Part shown: in pieces, positions 42,843-50,441 of the stretch
How positions within the stretch are numbered: the first letter of the stretch is position 1
Layout of the letters: the number at the start of each line of letters is the position of its first letter
Assembly: GCA_021811275.1 (NCBI GenBank)
Contig: JAJZPI010000006.1
Location: forward strand, 1 to 51,758
Length of the DNA stretch: 51,758 nt
Reading direction: 5' to 3'
Source: Deltaproteobacteria bacterium
Lineage (GTDB): Bacteria; Desulfobacterota; Desulfarculia; Desulfarculales; Desulfarculaceae
Position numbers and translations under genes: made by a program
Notes under the pieces: generated by a model
What the model was told of the DNA's origin: nothing
Seen by the model: the letters and a program-made list of their open reading frames with translations, nothing else
Databases searched by the model: none

Positions 42843-43847
42843 ATGGCCTCCCACCTTCTCGCCACCGGGCAGAGCACCTGCCACGATTCCCAGGGCCGCG
42901 CCATGGTTTGCCAGGGCAGCGGGCAGGACGCCGAATACAGCCTTGGCCGGCCCTGGCCCCGCCCGCGTTGGTCGCCCCGGCCGGACGGGGTGCTCGATGC
43001 CCTCACCGGTCTGATCTGGTCCCCGGACGCCAACCTCAGCGAGTTTCCCCTGGCCTGGCAAGAGGCTCTGGATTTCGTGTCCGACCTTAACCGGCAGGCC
43101 CACCTGGGCCGGCGGGATTGGCGTCTGCCCAACCGCCGCGAACTCCGCAGCCTGATCTGTCACCAAAGCCGCCAGCCCGCCCTGCCCCCGGACCACCCCT
43201 TCGAAAAGGTGTTCCCGGGCTGGTATTGGACGAGCACCAGCGCCAGCATCAACCCCGCCTATGCTTGGTACGTTCACCTGGAGGGCGGGCGCATGTTCTA
43301 CGGGCGCAAGTATGAATCCCACCTGGTTTGGCCGGTGTGGGGAACCGGCCTGGGCATCCTGCCGGCCACTGGCCAGGGCCGATGCTTCGACATCTGCGGG
43401 AGCGAGGTTCTCTGCCCGGGAAGCGGGCAGGACGGGGACCTGGGGAAGGGCGCGCCCTGGCCCGTTCCCCGGTTTTCAAGCGAGAAGGCCGGGGTGCTCG
43501 ACCGCTTGACCGGCCTGCGCTGGCGTCGGGAGGCGGACCTTTGCCAGGGTGCGGCCACTTGGCAGGACGCCCTGGCGGCGGTGGCATACCTGAACGCCGG
43601 CGTCCGGACAAACCAGCCCCGCTGGCGACTGCCCAACATCAACGAACTGGAATCCCTGGTCGACTGCTCGCGGCACCGCCCCGCCCTGCCGGCGGATCAT
43701 CCCTTCAGGGACTTGGGGGAGGCCTACTGGTCCTCGACCACCAGTCTGTTTGCCCCGGACTGGGCCTGGGCCCTCTACCTGGACAAGGGGGCCTGCGGGG
43801 TGGGGCAAAAGAAGGACCCCCACTTCCTCGTCTGGCCGGTCAGATGA
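42843..43847 (+). CDS. Duplicated DUF1566 (Lcl C-terminal domain) protein
   Basis: This 334-residue protein consists of two related halves, each about 160 residues. Half one has ATGQSTCHDSQGR, GVLDALTGLIW, DWRLPNRRELRSL, YWTSTSASINPAYAWYVHL and HLVWPVWG. Half two has ATGQGRCFDICGS, GVLDRLTGLRW, RWRLPNINELESL, YWSSTTSLFAPDWAWALYL and FLVWPVR. The RLPN-E-L and WSST pattern is the DUF1566/Lcl fold. No signal peptide is visible, though many relatives are exported. The ATG at 42843 has no strong ribosome-binding site. It overlaps the next gene tail-to-tail by eight bases. Confidence 0.85.
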   Translation: MASHLLATGQSTCHDSQGRAMVCQGSGQDAEYSLGRPWPRPRWSPRPDGVLDALTGLIWSPDANLSEFPLAWQEALDFVSDLNRQAHLGRRDWRLPNRRELRSLICHQSRQPALPPDHPFEKVFPGWYWTSTSASINPAYAWYVHLEGGRMFYGRKYESHLVWPVWGTGLGILPATGQGRCFDICGSEVLCPGSGQDGDLGKGAPWPVPRFSSEKAGVLDRLTGLRWRREADLCQGAATWQDALAAVAYLNAGVRTNQPRWRLPNINELESLVDCSRHRPALPADHPFRDLGEAYWSSTTSLFAPDWAWALYLDKGACGVGQKKDPHFLVWPVR

Positions 43848-44490
43848 CCGGCTTAAGGTCGCGCGGCAGCAGCAGCGAGGCGCTCACCAGGCCCACCAGC
43901 AACAGCGGGACCTCCTCGCGCAGGCCCAGGTCCACGGCCAGCACAAAGGCCAGGAACGACCATAGCGCCGGGATGGCCAGCAGGCGCTTGGGCATGCGCC
44001 CGCGCGACCAGAGCAGCAGGCCGCAGGTGAAGGCCGCGGTGGGCCCGGGGGCCAGCCCCACCAGCCCCAGGCGGGGCCAGGGGTGGCCCAGGTAGGCCGA
44101 GAGCCAGGGGTGCCCGGCCAGGGCCCAGAACATGAACAGGGCGCCCATGACCATGAAGCCGTCCCCGGCCGGGGCCAGGACCAGATTGGCCTTGAGCGGG
44201 CCGTCCCAGAGCAGGAGGGCCGCCTGCAGGCCGAACAGAGCGGCGAAAACGTAGCCCAGCTCACTCAGGCGGGAGAAATACCCGAGATGATAGACCAGGG
44301 CGCTGGCCAGCCACATGGCGGCCAGGATGCCCGAGGCGGCCCGGCTGGCCCAGGGCCGCCGGAACCCGGCCAGCCCCGCCGCCGCCAGGGCCAGGGCGTA
44401 GCCCAGGAACTGGGCCGGCCATAGGTCCAGGTTCAGGCTCGCCAGCATGCTCAGAAGCTGGTCCAGGGATACGCGCAGATCGCTGATCAT
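43840..44490 (-). CDS. DUF6064-like integral membrane protein
   Basis: This 216-residue protein has six or seven hydrophobic segments (for example LGYALALAAAGLAGF, GILAAMWLASALVYHLGYF, LGYVFAALFGLQAALLLW, VMGALFMFWALAGHP, LWSFLAFVLAVDLGL). The start region LDLWPAQFLGYALA resembles DUF6064 family proteins. I prefer the ATG at 44490 (GGAG upstream) over the GTG at 44502. Function is unknown. Confidence 0.78.
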   Translation of the reverse strand: MISDLRVSLDQLLSMLASLNLDLWPAQFLGYALALAAAGLAGFRRPWASRAASGILAAMWLASALVYHLGYFSRLSELGYVFAALFGLQAALLLWDGPLKANLVLAPAGDGFMVMGALFMFWALAGHPWLSAYLGHPWPRLGLVGLAPGPTAAFTCGLLLWSRGRMPKRLLAIPALWSFLAFVLAVDLGLREEVPLLLVGLVSASLLLPRDLKPVI

Positions 44491-44642
44491 GAACTCCGCC
44501 ACCTGCCCGCGACGGCGGGCATTTCAGCCTTGAGTTTGGCGGCAAGGTCCGGGAGCGAGGTGGCCGTTGACCGGGCGGTCCCCGAGGGGTCGAGCCGCGA
44601 CGCGGGAGCCGGTCCGATGTAGCCCCCCTGACCCGGGGGATT

Positions 44643-44951
44643 TCAGCCCCTCTTTTGCCGCTCCTTCTCCAATTCCTTTTCCAGCAGCCGCCGACTGAGG
44701 CCCTCCTCCGCGCCCGCCTCCTTCCCACCAAAGACCTTGAAGGCGTGGAAGGCCACGCTCAAGGCCAGGGCCAGGGTGGGCCATGCGAACCACCAGTAGG
44801 CGCGGGAGGTGAGGGCGTTTATGGCCAGGCAGAGCAGGCTGACCGCCACCGCCCCGGCCAGATGTTTACGGAAGGCGAGCTTGGCCTCAGCCCGCGCCAT
44901 CTCCTGCTCCTGGGCCCTGGCCAGAGAGCCGGCGTCGTGCAGCCGGGTCAT
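44643..44951 (-). CDS. 2TM-domain protein
   Basis: This 102-residue protein has a soluble basic/helical N-terminus (AQEQEMARAEAKLAFRKHLA), two membrane segments (AGAVAVSLLCLAINAL and FAWPTLALALSVAFHAF), and a charged coiled C-terminus (LSRRLLEKELEKERQKRG). This is the 2TM domain layout seen in histidine kinases and short stand-alone proteins. It begins three bases after the RmlC-like gene ends, on the same strand. Confidence 0.8.
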   Translation of the reverse strand: MTRLHDAGSLARAQEQEMARAEAKLAFRKHLAGAVAVSLLCLAINALTSRAYWWFAWPTLALALSVAFHAFKVFGGKEAGAEEGLSRRLLEKELEKERQKRG

Positions 44952-44954
44952 GGC

Positions 44955-45416
44955 CTAGCCGTCCTTGGTGGTCCAGTCGAAGGGGATGTGGCTCTCGTGG
45001 GGGTCCAGGCGGTGCTCGTCCGGTTCCCGGTGGTTGTAGGGCCGGGTCACGGTGTTGATCATGAGCGCCTCCTCGGGGCTCACGCATTTCCAGCCGTGGT
45101 AGACCAGTGGCGGAATACGCACCAAAAGCGGACGGTGCACCCCCATGTAGAACTCGTTGGCCAGGCCGAAGGTGGGTGATTCGGGGCGGTCGTCATACAG
45201 GCCCAGGCGGATCATGCCGGCCACGCAGACCACCTGGTCGGTCTGGAGCTTGTGCAGATGCCAGGCCTTGACCACGCCGGGCAGGGTGGTGGTGAGGTAG
45301 ACTTGGCCGAAGCCGGCGAAGATGTCCTCGTCGGACCGGAGCATCTCCATAAGCCGGCCCCTGCCGTCGGGGATGACCTTCAGTTCCTTGACCCGCACGC
45401 CGTCGATAAGCTGCAT
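44955..45416 (-). CDS. rmlC: dTDP-4-dehydrorhamnose 3,5-epimerase-like protein (short RmlC)
   Basis: This 153-residue cupin has PDGRGRLMEMLRSDED at the start, GFGQVYLTTTLPGVVKAWHL (epimerase core with His), HKLQTDQVVCVAG, and RIPPLVYHGWKCVSPEEALMI. Typical RmlC is about 180 residues; the short form is found in many Desulfobacterota and archaea. It probably epimerises dTDP-4-keto-6-deoxyglucose for rhamnose or a related deoxysugar. Its partner rmlA is 30 kb away (14584). Confidence 0.85.
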   Translation of the reverse strand: MQLIDGVRVKELKVIPDGRGRLMEMLRSDEDIFAGFGQVYLTTTLPGVVKAWHLHKLQTDQVVCVAGMIRLGLYDDRPESPTFGLANEFYMGVHRPLLVRIPPLVYHGWKCVSPEEALMINTVTRPYNHREPDEHRLDPHESHIPFDWTTKDG

Positions 45417-45518
45417 GCCCCCTCTCCCGCCTCGGCGGCCGCGCCACTGCGGCCCGCTGGCAGATAAATACCACGCCTGGGGGGGTTAGGCCAGCCCAAG
45501 TCCGGCCCGGCCCGGCCT

Positions 45519-46280
45519 TCAAGGCTGGGGAGCGAGGCGGCCCAGGAGTCGGGTCCTCAGTTCGCGCGCGGCCAATTGCAGCAAGGGTTCGAGGTTAAGC
45601 ACGTCGCAAGCGTTGTATTCCAGCAGGGTGGGGAGGGCCTCGGCATGTCCGGCTTGGTGCTCGGCCCAAAGCGCCACGGCGTCGAAGCCAGACAGACCCC
45701 GGACCCGCTCCGGGCGCTCTAGGCCCAGCTGGCGTTCAATGCGCTTGAGGCCGCCGGAGAGCCCCAATTGCTTGAGAGGCGGCTTGAGGTCGATATGGAT
45801 GGGCGGGATGAACATGTTGGGAAAGACCCGGCGGAGCACGGGAAGGTCGAAGGAGGCCCCGGCGAAGGTTACAACCACATCATATTCTTTTAATATATCA
45901 TTTATCAACCACATATTGTGATCAGCCCTTAACTGCTCCACCCCTCGGCCATCGTAGACCCCCACCACCGTCACCCCGCCCCACTCCTCGGGGTCGCCCC
46001 CGGTCTCGATGTCCAGGTAGGCCACCCGGCTGAAGCTGGGGAAAAAACGCCAGTGCTGGGCGCGGGGGATCATCCTCGCCAGCTCGGCCAGGCCTCCGGG
46101 GCGCCCCAGGGCCGCCAGGGAGCGCTCCACCAGGGGCCGGCCCAGGCGATGCAGAGCTGGCGGCAGCAGTCCTTCCCCACGCTCCAGGAAATCCTCCCAG
46201 GTGGCGATTCCCGCCTTCCAGAGCCCCAACTCCCGTCGCAGCCCCACTCCGGGCAGGTGCAAGAAGGTCCGTTTGAGCAT
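45519..46280 (-). CDS. RNase H-fold exonuclease (YprB-like)
   Basis: This 253-residue protein has a helical N-terminus (TFLHLPGVGLRRELGLWKAG) like a helix-hairpin-helix, then a DEDD-type exonuclease domain: LDIETGG (Asp-Glu), FAGASFDLPVLRRVFP (second Asp), and YNACDVLNLEPLL (late Asp). This matches the ribonuclease-H-like YprB family. Such proteins probably act on DNA or RNA ends, and some are adjacent to helicases. Upstream is a 322-base AT-rich gap. Confidence 0.83.
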   Translation of the reverse strand: MLKRTFLHLPGVGLRRELGLWKAGIATWEDFLERGEGLLPPALHRLGRPLVERSLAALGRPGGLAELARMIPRAQHWRFFPSFSRVAYLDIETGGDPEEWGGVTVVGVYDGRGVEQLRADHNMWLINDILKEYDVVVTFAGASFDLPVLRRVFPNMFIPPIHIDLKPPLKQLGLSGGLKRIERQLGLERPERVRGLSGFDAVALWAEHQAGHAEALPTLLEYNACDVLNLEPLLQLAARELRTRLLGRLAPQP

Positions 46281-46602
46281 TTCCCGCCTTCCCGGCCTCG
46301 GCCATATGGCCTATTCAATTACCCCTAAGTTATTGGAGCGACTGCTTCGCCAACTGAATTATTTTACCAGCGCCTTCTCGGCGCGGGCAGGGGGCAAGTT
46401 CCAAAATTGAACCCGGCACAATGTCACTATATGTGAAATACATCTTGACCGCAGGGGTTTGGTCAAAGTCTACTCGCAGCCTCCCCGCCAGCCATTTTCG
46501 CCATAACTTTGGATTTTATCTTGCAAGGGCGAGGTGGAGAGTATATTGTTCCAATGGAGATTGGTATTCGTCATGTTGTGGCTAACAAACAGGTTACGGT
46601 GG
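46281..46602. other. AT-rich divergent intergenic region with operator-like repeats
   Basis: This 322-base gap lies between the divergent YprB-like and HTH genes. It contains an inverted repeat TCACTATATGTGA (46424-46436) and TTGACC-N10-GGTCAA (46445-46466). The TTGACC could also serve as a -35 box, but no good -10 lies 16-18 bases on. No convincing small gene is present; the 35-codon frame at 46306 lacks a ribosome-binding site. Confidence 0.55.
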
Positions 46603-47982
46603 ATGAATTCAAGCATGGTGCCAAAGGGGAAAAAACCTCCCAAACCTATCTCGGGGGGGCCCGTGCGCCTGGACGCCTGGGTGGCGGCCACCCAGCCCAG
46701 GCTTCATCCCACCCAGCGCAAAGTGTTGCAAGCCGTGTCCGAATTGGCCGCGGGGGGGGCCCAGGTTACCAGCAGCGTCATCAGAGAGCAGCTCGGAATT
46801 AGTCAACAACTGCTTAACCGACACCTGCGCGGCCTGGAATCCGAAGGTTTGGTCCACCTGGAGAGCCTGGGGGTGGGTTTGCCTCTGCTGGCCCGGGCCA
46901 CCAGCCTCGGTCAGCGGGCCTTGGGCCTGCGCGGGCCCCAGGCGGCCACCAAACCCGAACAGGAAAAAATTCCCGCCGCCCCCATGGGGCGCGACTCCGA
47001 CGAGCCGGAACCGCCTACGCCTGCCACCGGCGAACATGAGGCCCCGCGCTCGCGCCTGAAGCATTTCATGGACCAACTCTTCAATACCTTGTCTCCCTAT
47101 CTGGCGGGGCTAAACAAAGAATCATTTCAACGCCTGGTCAGTCAGGCCATGGCCGAGGCCATGGACTTGGCCGCCCGGCCGGGCCAGGGCCTACCGCCGG
47201 TCAGCGCCGTCGCTCCCGTCGTCCCCCCCCCGGCCCCCAGACCATCCACCGCCGCCCCGGCCATTCCCGGCCCGGCGGACCTGCCCGAGTTGAACCCCGC
47301 CGAGCTGGCCCTGGAGGACCGCCTATCCCAGACCGCCCATCTCCTGCACCGCCGCCACCATTGGTGGGAACGCACCAGGGAGTTCAGCAATATATGGGAC
47401 CAGACCCGCCGCCACCGGATAGGTGTCTTGGGCACCTTCTTCAACACCTTCGGCCCACGCTGGCAGCATCCCGACTGGGAGAGCTTCAACCGCGCCCGCC
47501 GTCAGGCCGACGCCCGGGGGGCAGCCTATCAGGACTGGGTTGATGCCCAGTTCAACCGCTTGGCCGGCAAGGGCAGGGGAGAAGTCGCACCAGAGGAGTT
47601 GCAAGGCGAAGAGGCTGCCCAGGCCTGGCAGGCATTGCGCCAAGCCGAGACAGGCGGACACCCGGCCGTCGCCGGCCCCCCGCCCTACACCCCCGAGAGC
47701 TTCAATATCCACAACCCGGACCACGCCGCCTACGCCGAGGAGCTCTTGGACGAGATCGGCTTCCTGGCCAGCCGGGTATATGGCGATGACCCCGACGGCC
47801 CCATCCGCCTGTTGGCCCAGGCCGTGGACCAGGGCACCCTGCCCCGCGCAGCCCTGGACCTGCGCCCTGAATGGAAGGAGCGTGTGCTCGCCGTCCTGGG
47901 CGCGCCCGCGTGGCCCCGCTCAGGCCCAGCGTTCCAAGCCGACCAGTGCCCCGTTGGCGGTCCACCGCCCGTAATCATCTAG
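46603..47982 (+). CDS. Large protein with N-terminal winged-helix-like domain, unknown function
   Basis: The 459-residue product (from ATG 46603; ATG 46615 is an alternative) has a basic, Pro/Lys-rich start, then a MarR/ArsR-like helix-turn-helix at about residues 33-90 (RLHPTQRKVLQAVSELA, VIREQLGISQQLLNRHLRGL, SEGLVHLESLG). A Pro/Ala-rich spacer follows, then a helical middle (FMDQLFNTLSPYLAGLNKES) and an aromatic-rich domain (HRRHHWWERTREFSNIWDQT, GTFFNTFGPRWQHPDWESF). The last part is acidic/helical (AAYAEELLDEIGFLASRVYG). I recognise only the HTH. The gene stands alone with AT-rich flanks. Confidence 0.72.
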   Translation: MNSSMVPKGKKPPKPISGGPVRLDAWVAATQPRLHPTQRKVLQAVSELAAGGAQVTSSVIREQLGISQQLLNRHLRGLESEGLVHLESLGVGLPLLARATSLGQRALGLRGPQAATKPEQEKIPAAPMGRDSDEPEPPTPATGEHEAPRSRLKHFMDQLFNTLSPYLAGLNKESFQRLVSQAMAEAMDLAARPGQGLPPVSAVAPVVPPPAPRPSTAAPAIPGPADLPELNPAELALEDRLSQTAHLLHRRHHWWERTREFSNIWDQTRRHRIGVLGTFFNTFGPRWQHPDWESFNRARRQADARGAAYQDWVDAQFNRLAGKGRGEVAPEELQGEEAAQAWQALRQAETGGHPAVAGPPPYTPESFNIHNPDHAAYAEELLDEIGFLASRVYGDDPDGPIRLLAQAVDQGTLPRAALDLRPEWKERVLAVLGAPAWPRSGPAFQADQCPVGGPPPVII

Positions 47983-48125
47983 CTAATGGCCTCGCGCCTG
48001 AGGCGCATGAAATTCCAACAGCCTTGAACGGGAGCCTATCAGGCCGGGCCGAAGGGTACCCTCCCCGACCCGCCTTGGCCGGCGCGGCACGCGCCCGGAA
48101 GAGTTTGGATTGAAACGCTCCGCGG

Positions 48126-48154
48126 TTGACAGGGGGCGTCCTTTCGGGTAGATG
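48126..48154 (+). promoter_or_regulatory. Candidate sigma-70 promoter for tRNA-Ser
   Basis: TTGACA (48126-48131), a 17-base spacer and TAGATG (48149-48154), the latter matching the -10 consensus at three of six bases. The tRNA starts 49 bases downstream. Confidence 0.55.
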
Positions 48155-48203
48155 TGCAAGGCGGGTTCCCGGCAACGGGGGCCCTCTCGTTTCGACCACC
48201 TCC

Positions 48204-48296
48204 GGAGAGATGACCGAGTGGCCGAAGGTGCGCGACTGGAAATCGCGTGTACCCTCACAAGGGGTACCGAGGGTTCGACTCCCTCTCTCTCCGCCA
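48204..48296 (+). tRNA. tRNA-Ser (anticodon GGA)
   Basis: Acceptor GGAGAGA pairs with TCTCTCC, discriminator G, encoded CCA. The anticodon stem CGCGA/TCGCG encloses CTGGAAA (anticodon GGA). The long variable arm TGTACCCTCACAAGGGGTACC forms its own stem (GTACCC/GGGTAC), which is typical of class II tRNA-Ser. The T arm is GAGGG-TTCGACT-CCCTC. Confidence 0.97.
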
Positions 48297-48297
48297 C

Positions 48298-48345
48298 AAA
48301 AGCAAACGCCGCCTCCCCCTGCCCAAGGGAGAGGCGGCCGCTTTT
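48298..48345 (+). terminator. Intrinsic terminator after tRNA-Ser
   Basis: GCCGCCTC (48308-48315) pairs with GAGGCGGC (48331-48338), with further CCC/GGG pairing inside, and AAAAGC pairs with GCTTTT (48340-48345) outside. The 3' arm ends in TTTT, two bases after the CCA end begins the element. Confidence 0.82.
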
Positions 48346-48370
48346 GATCCCTACATAAAAAAATGAACGA

Positions 48371-48388
48371 CTCCGTCTGGTGACGGAG
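48371..48388. repeat. Short hairpin with adjacent A-run
   Basis: CTCCGTC (48371-48377) and GACGGAG (48382-48388) pair around TGGT. On the minus strand a T7 run follows eight bases on, so this could be a weak minus-strand terminator, but no minus-strand gene is recognisable here. Confidence 0.4.
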
Positions 48389-48516
48389 CCGTGCGTTTGG
48401 GGCGGCTTCCGGGCTCAGCGGGCATTCCCTGAGCCCGGGGGGTAGGCATCAAAGGCATTGGAAGGGGCCAAACTTGGGTCCCTCGATTATTATTTATATT
48501 ATTCACAATTTTCGCC

Positions 48517-48545
48517 TTGACAAGAAAAATTGAAAAAAATGTTAA
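48517..48545 (+). promoter_or_regulatory. Candidate promoter for SprA-like metalloprotease
   Basis: A consensus -35 TTGACA (48517-48522), a 17-base A-rich spacer and TGTTAA (48540-48545, three of six matches) lie in a strikingly AT-rich stretch 90 bases before the gene. The rest of the 48346-48633 gap has no recognised feature apart from the hairpin above. Confidence 0.5.
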
Positions 48546-48633
48546 AGGAACCCCGGTTGGCTGCCGATACGCCAAATGAGGAGGTCTAGAGCCAGATCTC
48601 CTGTTGGTCGTGGCCAAGGTCCGGAGACGCCGG

Positions 48634-49356
48634 ATGTTTATCGGGCAACTGCAATCCGCGCTGAGGGGGCTCTATGGTTACGGTTGGGGCCTGCCCCCAC
48701 CCACGGCCTTCAACAACCCCCCGCAGGACAAGCCTGGCCGCCTGGGCGACGCTGCTGCCGGAGCGTCGGCCCTGGAGGTCCCAGAACCACCCTCGGACCA
48801 ACCCGCGCCCCAACGCGTCCAGCCTGGCCAGGAGGGCCAGGCTCCTGGCAACCAGGGGCAGTCCGGCGGGGGCTCCTCATCGGAGGGGGCCCAGGACTCC
48901 CTGGAACAGGCCGAACTGCGGGCTCTACAGAGCGCCGACCGCCAGGTGCGCGCCCATGAGCAGGCCCACGTGGCCGCCGGCGGGCCCTATGTAAGCGGCG
49001 GGGCCAGCTTCACTTATCAGACCGGTCCCGACGGCCGTCAGTACGCCGTGGGCGGGGAGGTTCCCATCGACGCCTCCCCGGTGGGCGGAAACCCCGAGGC
49101 CACCATCAAAAAGGCGCAGACCATCAGGTCCGCAGCCCTGGCCCCTGCCGACCCCTCCCCCCAGGACCGCAGCGTGGCCGCCGCCGCCGCCCAGATGGAG
49201 GCCCAGGCCCGCCTGGAACAGGCCCAACGGAACGCTCAGGAGCAGGGCCTGGCTCAAGGCCAAAACCAGGGCCCAAGCCAGGACGCGCCACCGATGACTT
49301 CCGGCGCGCCTCCTCCCCTTGTCGTCCGTCTGAGGCCGTTGAGCATCTACGTCTAG
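48634..49356 (+). CDS. Putative SprA-family metalloprotease (CJM1_0395-like)
   Basis: This 240-residue protein has a low-complexity Gly/Gln/Pro-rich N-terminus and a conserved core: QVRAHEQAHVAAGGPYVSGG with a zincin HExxH motif (HEQAH, residues 108-112), SFTYQTGPDGRQYAVGGEV, IDASPVGGNPEATIKKAQTI and ALAPADPSPQDRSVAAAAAQ. This is the SprA-related family of putative metalloproteases, common in Proteobacteria. No signal peptide is visible; the function is not established. I chose ATG 48634 (GGAG seven bases upstream) over the TTG at 48604. Confidence 0.87.
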   Translation: MFIGQLQSALRGLYGYGWGLPPPTAFNNPPQDKPGRLGDAAAGASALEVPEPPSDQPAPQRVQPGQEGQAPGNQGQSGGGSSSEGAQDSLEQAELRALQSADRQVRAHEQAHVAAGGPYVSGGASFTYQTGPDGRQYAVGGEVPIDASPVGGNPEATIKKAQTIRSAALAPADPSPQDRSVAAAAAQMEAQARLEQAQRNAQEQGLAQGQNQGPSQDAPPMTSGAPPPLVVRLRPLSIYV

Positions 49357-49438
49357 GCTTTCACAGCGGGCGCTGCCGTCCTGATCTCAGGTCATGGCGT
49401 TCCAGCGTGCCTCCCCGCCCCGGCCTTCGCCCCGGTCC

Positions 49439-49810
49439 TCAGACAGATGCTTCGATTTGGCGGCACCTGGCCAACAGCGCGAGGGCGTCCCGGCGGCCGG
49501 GCCGGGGAGGAAGCCTGGCCAGAACCCCCAAGCCTTCGTAGACCTCGTGGAAACGCTCCTCGGACAACCTGCTGATCACGGCCACGTTGACGAAGGCGTT
49601 GAGCGCCAAAAGTTGACGGATAAACTCCAGGGGCGAGACCTGACGCAAGTCTTCATCGACGATCACCAGGCCGGGGGTATCCCGGGCAACTTTTCGAAGC
49701 GCCTGGGCGCATTCGGTGGCCACCATGATCGGCTCCCCGCACTTGGCGCCGAGCAGTCTGGCGAAATGCACCGAACCGGCCGGCGCGGGCGTCACCAAAA
49801 GCGTCTTCAT
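49439..49810 (-). CDS. Receiver-like (CheY-fold) stand-alone protein
   Basis: This 123-residue protein begins MKTLLVTPAPAGSVHFARLLG and has the alternating strand/helix pattern of a receiver domain: VIVDEDLRQVSPLEFIRQLL with Asp in the phospho-acceptor position, and VAVISRLSEERFHEVYEGLG. The usual acidic pair at the start and the Thr/Lys switch residues are weak, so it may be a non-phosphorylated pseudo-receiver. GGAGAGAGGC lies before the ATG. The start overlaps the end of the NifU-like gene (49807-49810), so it is the last gene of that operon. Confidence 0.72.
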   Translation of the reverse strand: MKTLLVTPAPAGSVHFARLLGAKCGEPIMVATECAQALRKVARDTPGLVIVDEDLRQVSPLEFIRQLLALNAFVNVAVISRLSEERFHEVYEGLGVLARLPPRPGRRDALALLARCRQIEASV

Positions 49811-50231
49811 GCCTCTCTCCTTTCCCCGGCGGACACGGCTTGCGCCAACCGCCGCCGCAGGTGGTCCTCTATCGCCTCGCCCAGAGCATTGACGGCCAGG
49901 CGCGCGCAGAGCCAATGATCCTCCGGCAGGCCGCCCAACTCCAGTTCCAAGCCCTGTGGTTCGAGGCGAAGCGCGCCCTCCAGGTTGAGCCCCCGGACCA
50001 GGCTAGCCAAGGCGCTAGCGCAGGCCACGGTATAGATACAGCCCCTGGTCGCGGCCCCGATGCCCTGGATTGTCGCGTCATCCACCCGGATACCCACCTC
50101 CACCGAATCGCCACGTTGGCCCACCCCGTTCGCCAACCGTCGGGATCGACAAGTCTAAGCTGAAAGGGGGGCGAGAGGGCGTGGCACAGAAACCCCGCAC
50201 CCATCCGGTCAAAGGGAAAGTCTTCCTTCAC
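49807..50231 (-). pseudogene. NifU-like Fe-S scaffold gene with a frameshift
   Basis: The C-terminal part (about 49807-50136) encodes GDSVEVGIRVDDATIQGIGA, RGCIYTVACASALASLVRG and LPEDHWLCARLAVNALGEAIEDHL. This matches NifU-N/IscU-like scaffold proteins, including two likely cluster cysteines. The N-terminal part lies in a different frame, from GTG 50231: MGAGFLCHALSPPFQLRL then VDPDGWRTG, which matches the NPR-x-VG-x-DPDG start of the family. Adding one G in the ACGGGG run (50124-50128) would join the two halves as DPDGWRTGVGQRGDSVEV. If only the C-terminal frame is used, translation would begin at a TTG (50136) without a good ribosome-binding site. The first scaffold cysteine (normally before GD) is Arg even in the repaired protein. 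It is either a damaged gene or an assembly error. Confidence 0.75.
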
Positions 50232-50366
50232 TCAATTTGTCCTCTCCTTCCCGCAAGCCTGCCGCGGCCTGGGGGCACTCTATCCCGCACCGGGCGCGCG
50301 TAGCCAAGGGACAGGCGCCATGCCTTGTCCGCCCCAACCGCGCCGGCCAGGCCAGGGGCCGTGGCC

Positions 50367-50399
50367 GGGAGCGGAGTCGCACCCCACAACTCCGCTCCC
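50367..50399. repeat. Perfect 11-pair hairpin between NifX-like and NifU-like genes
   Basis: GGGAGCGGAGT (50367-50377) and ACTCCGCTCCC (50389-50399) pair perfectly around an 11-base loop. It has no T-run on either strand. It lies in the 210-base gap that otherwise shows no gene and could stabilise or process the operon mRNA. Confidence 0.7.
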
Positions 50400-50441
50400 G
50401 ACGACGAAACGGCCCGGAATGCCCCGACCGACGCCGGCCGG

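Noticed and set aside
46306-46410. Possible 35-codon gene (MAYSITPKLLERLL...)
   Set aside because: There is no ribosome-binding site and no conserved motif, and it lies within a likely regulatory region.
48351-48617. 88-codon minus-strand frame after the tRNA-Ser terminator
   Set aside because: It reads through a hairpin and a very AT-rich promoter-like stretch, has no ribosome-binding site and shows no family pattern.
50120-50136. Programmed ribosomal frameshift in the NifU-like gene
   Set aside because: No X-XXY-YYZ slippery heptamer or obvious downstream pseudoknot at the junction; a one-base loss in a G-run is the simpler reading.
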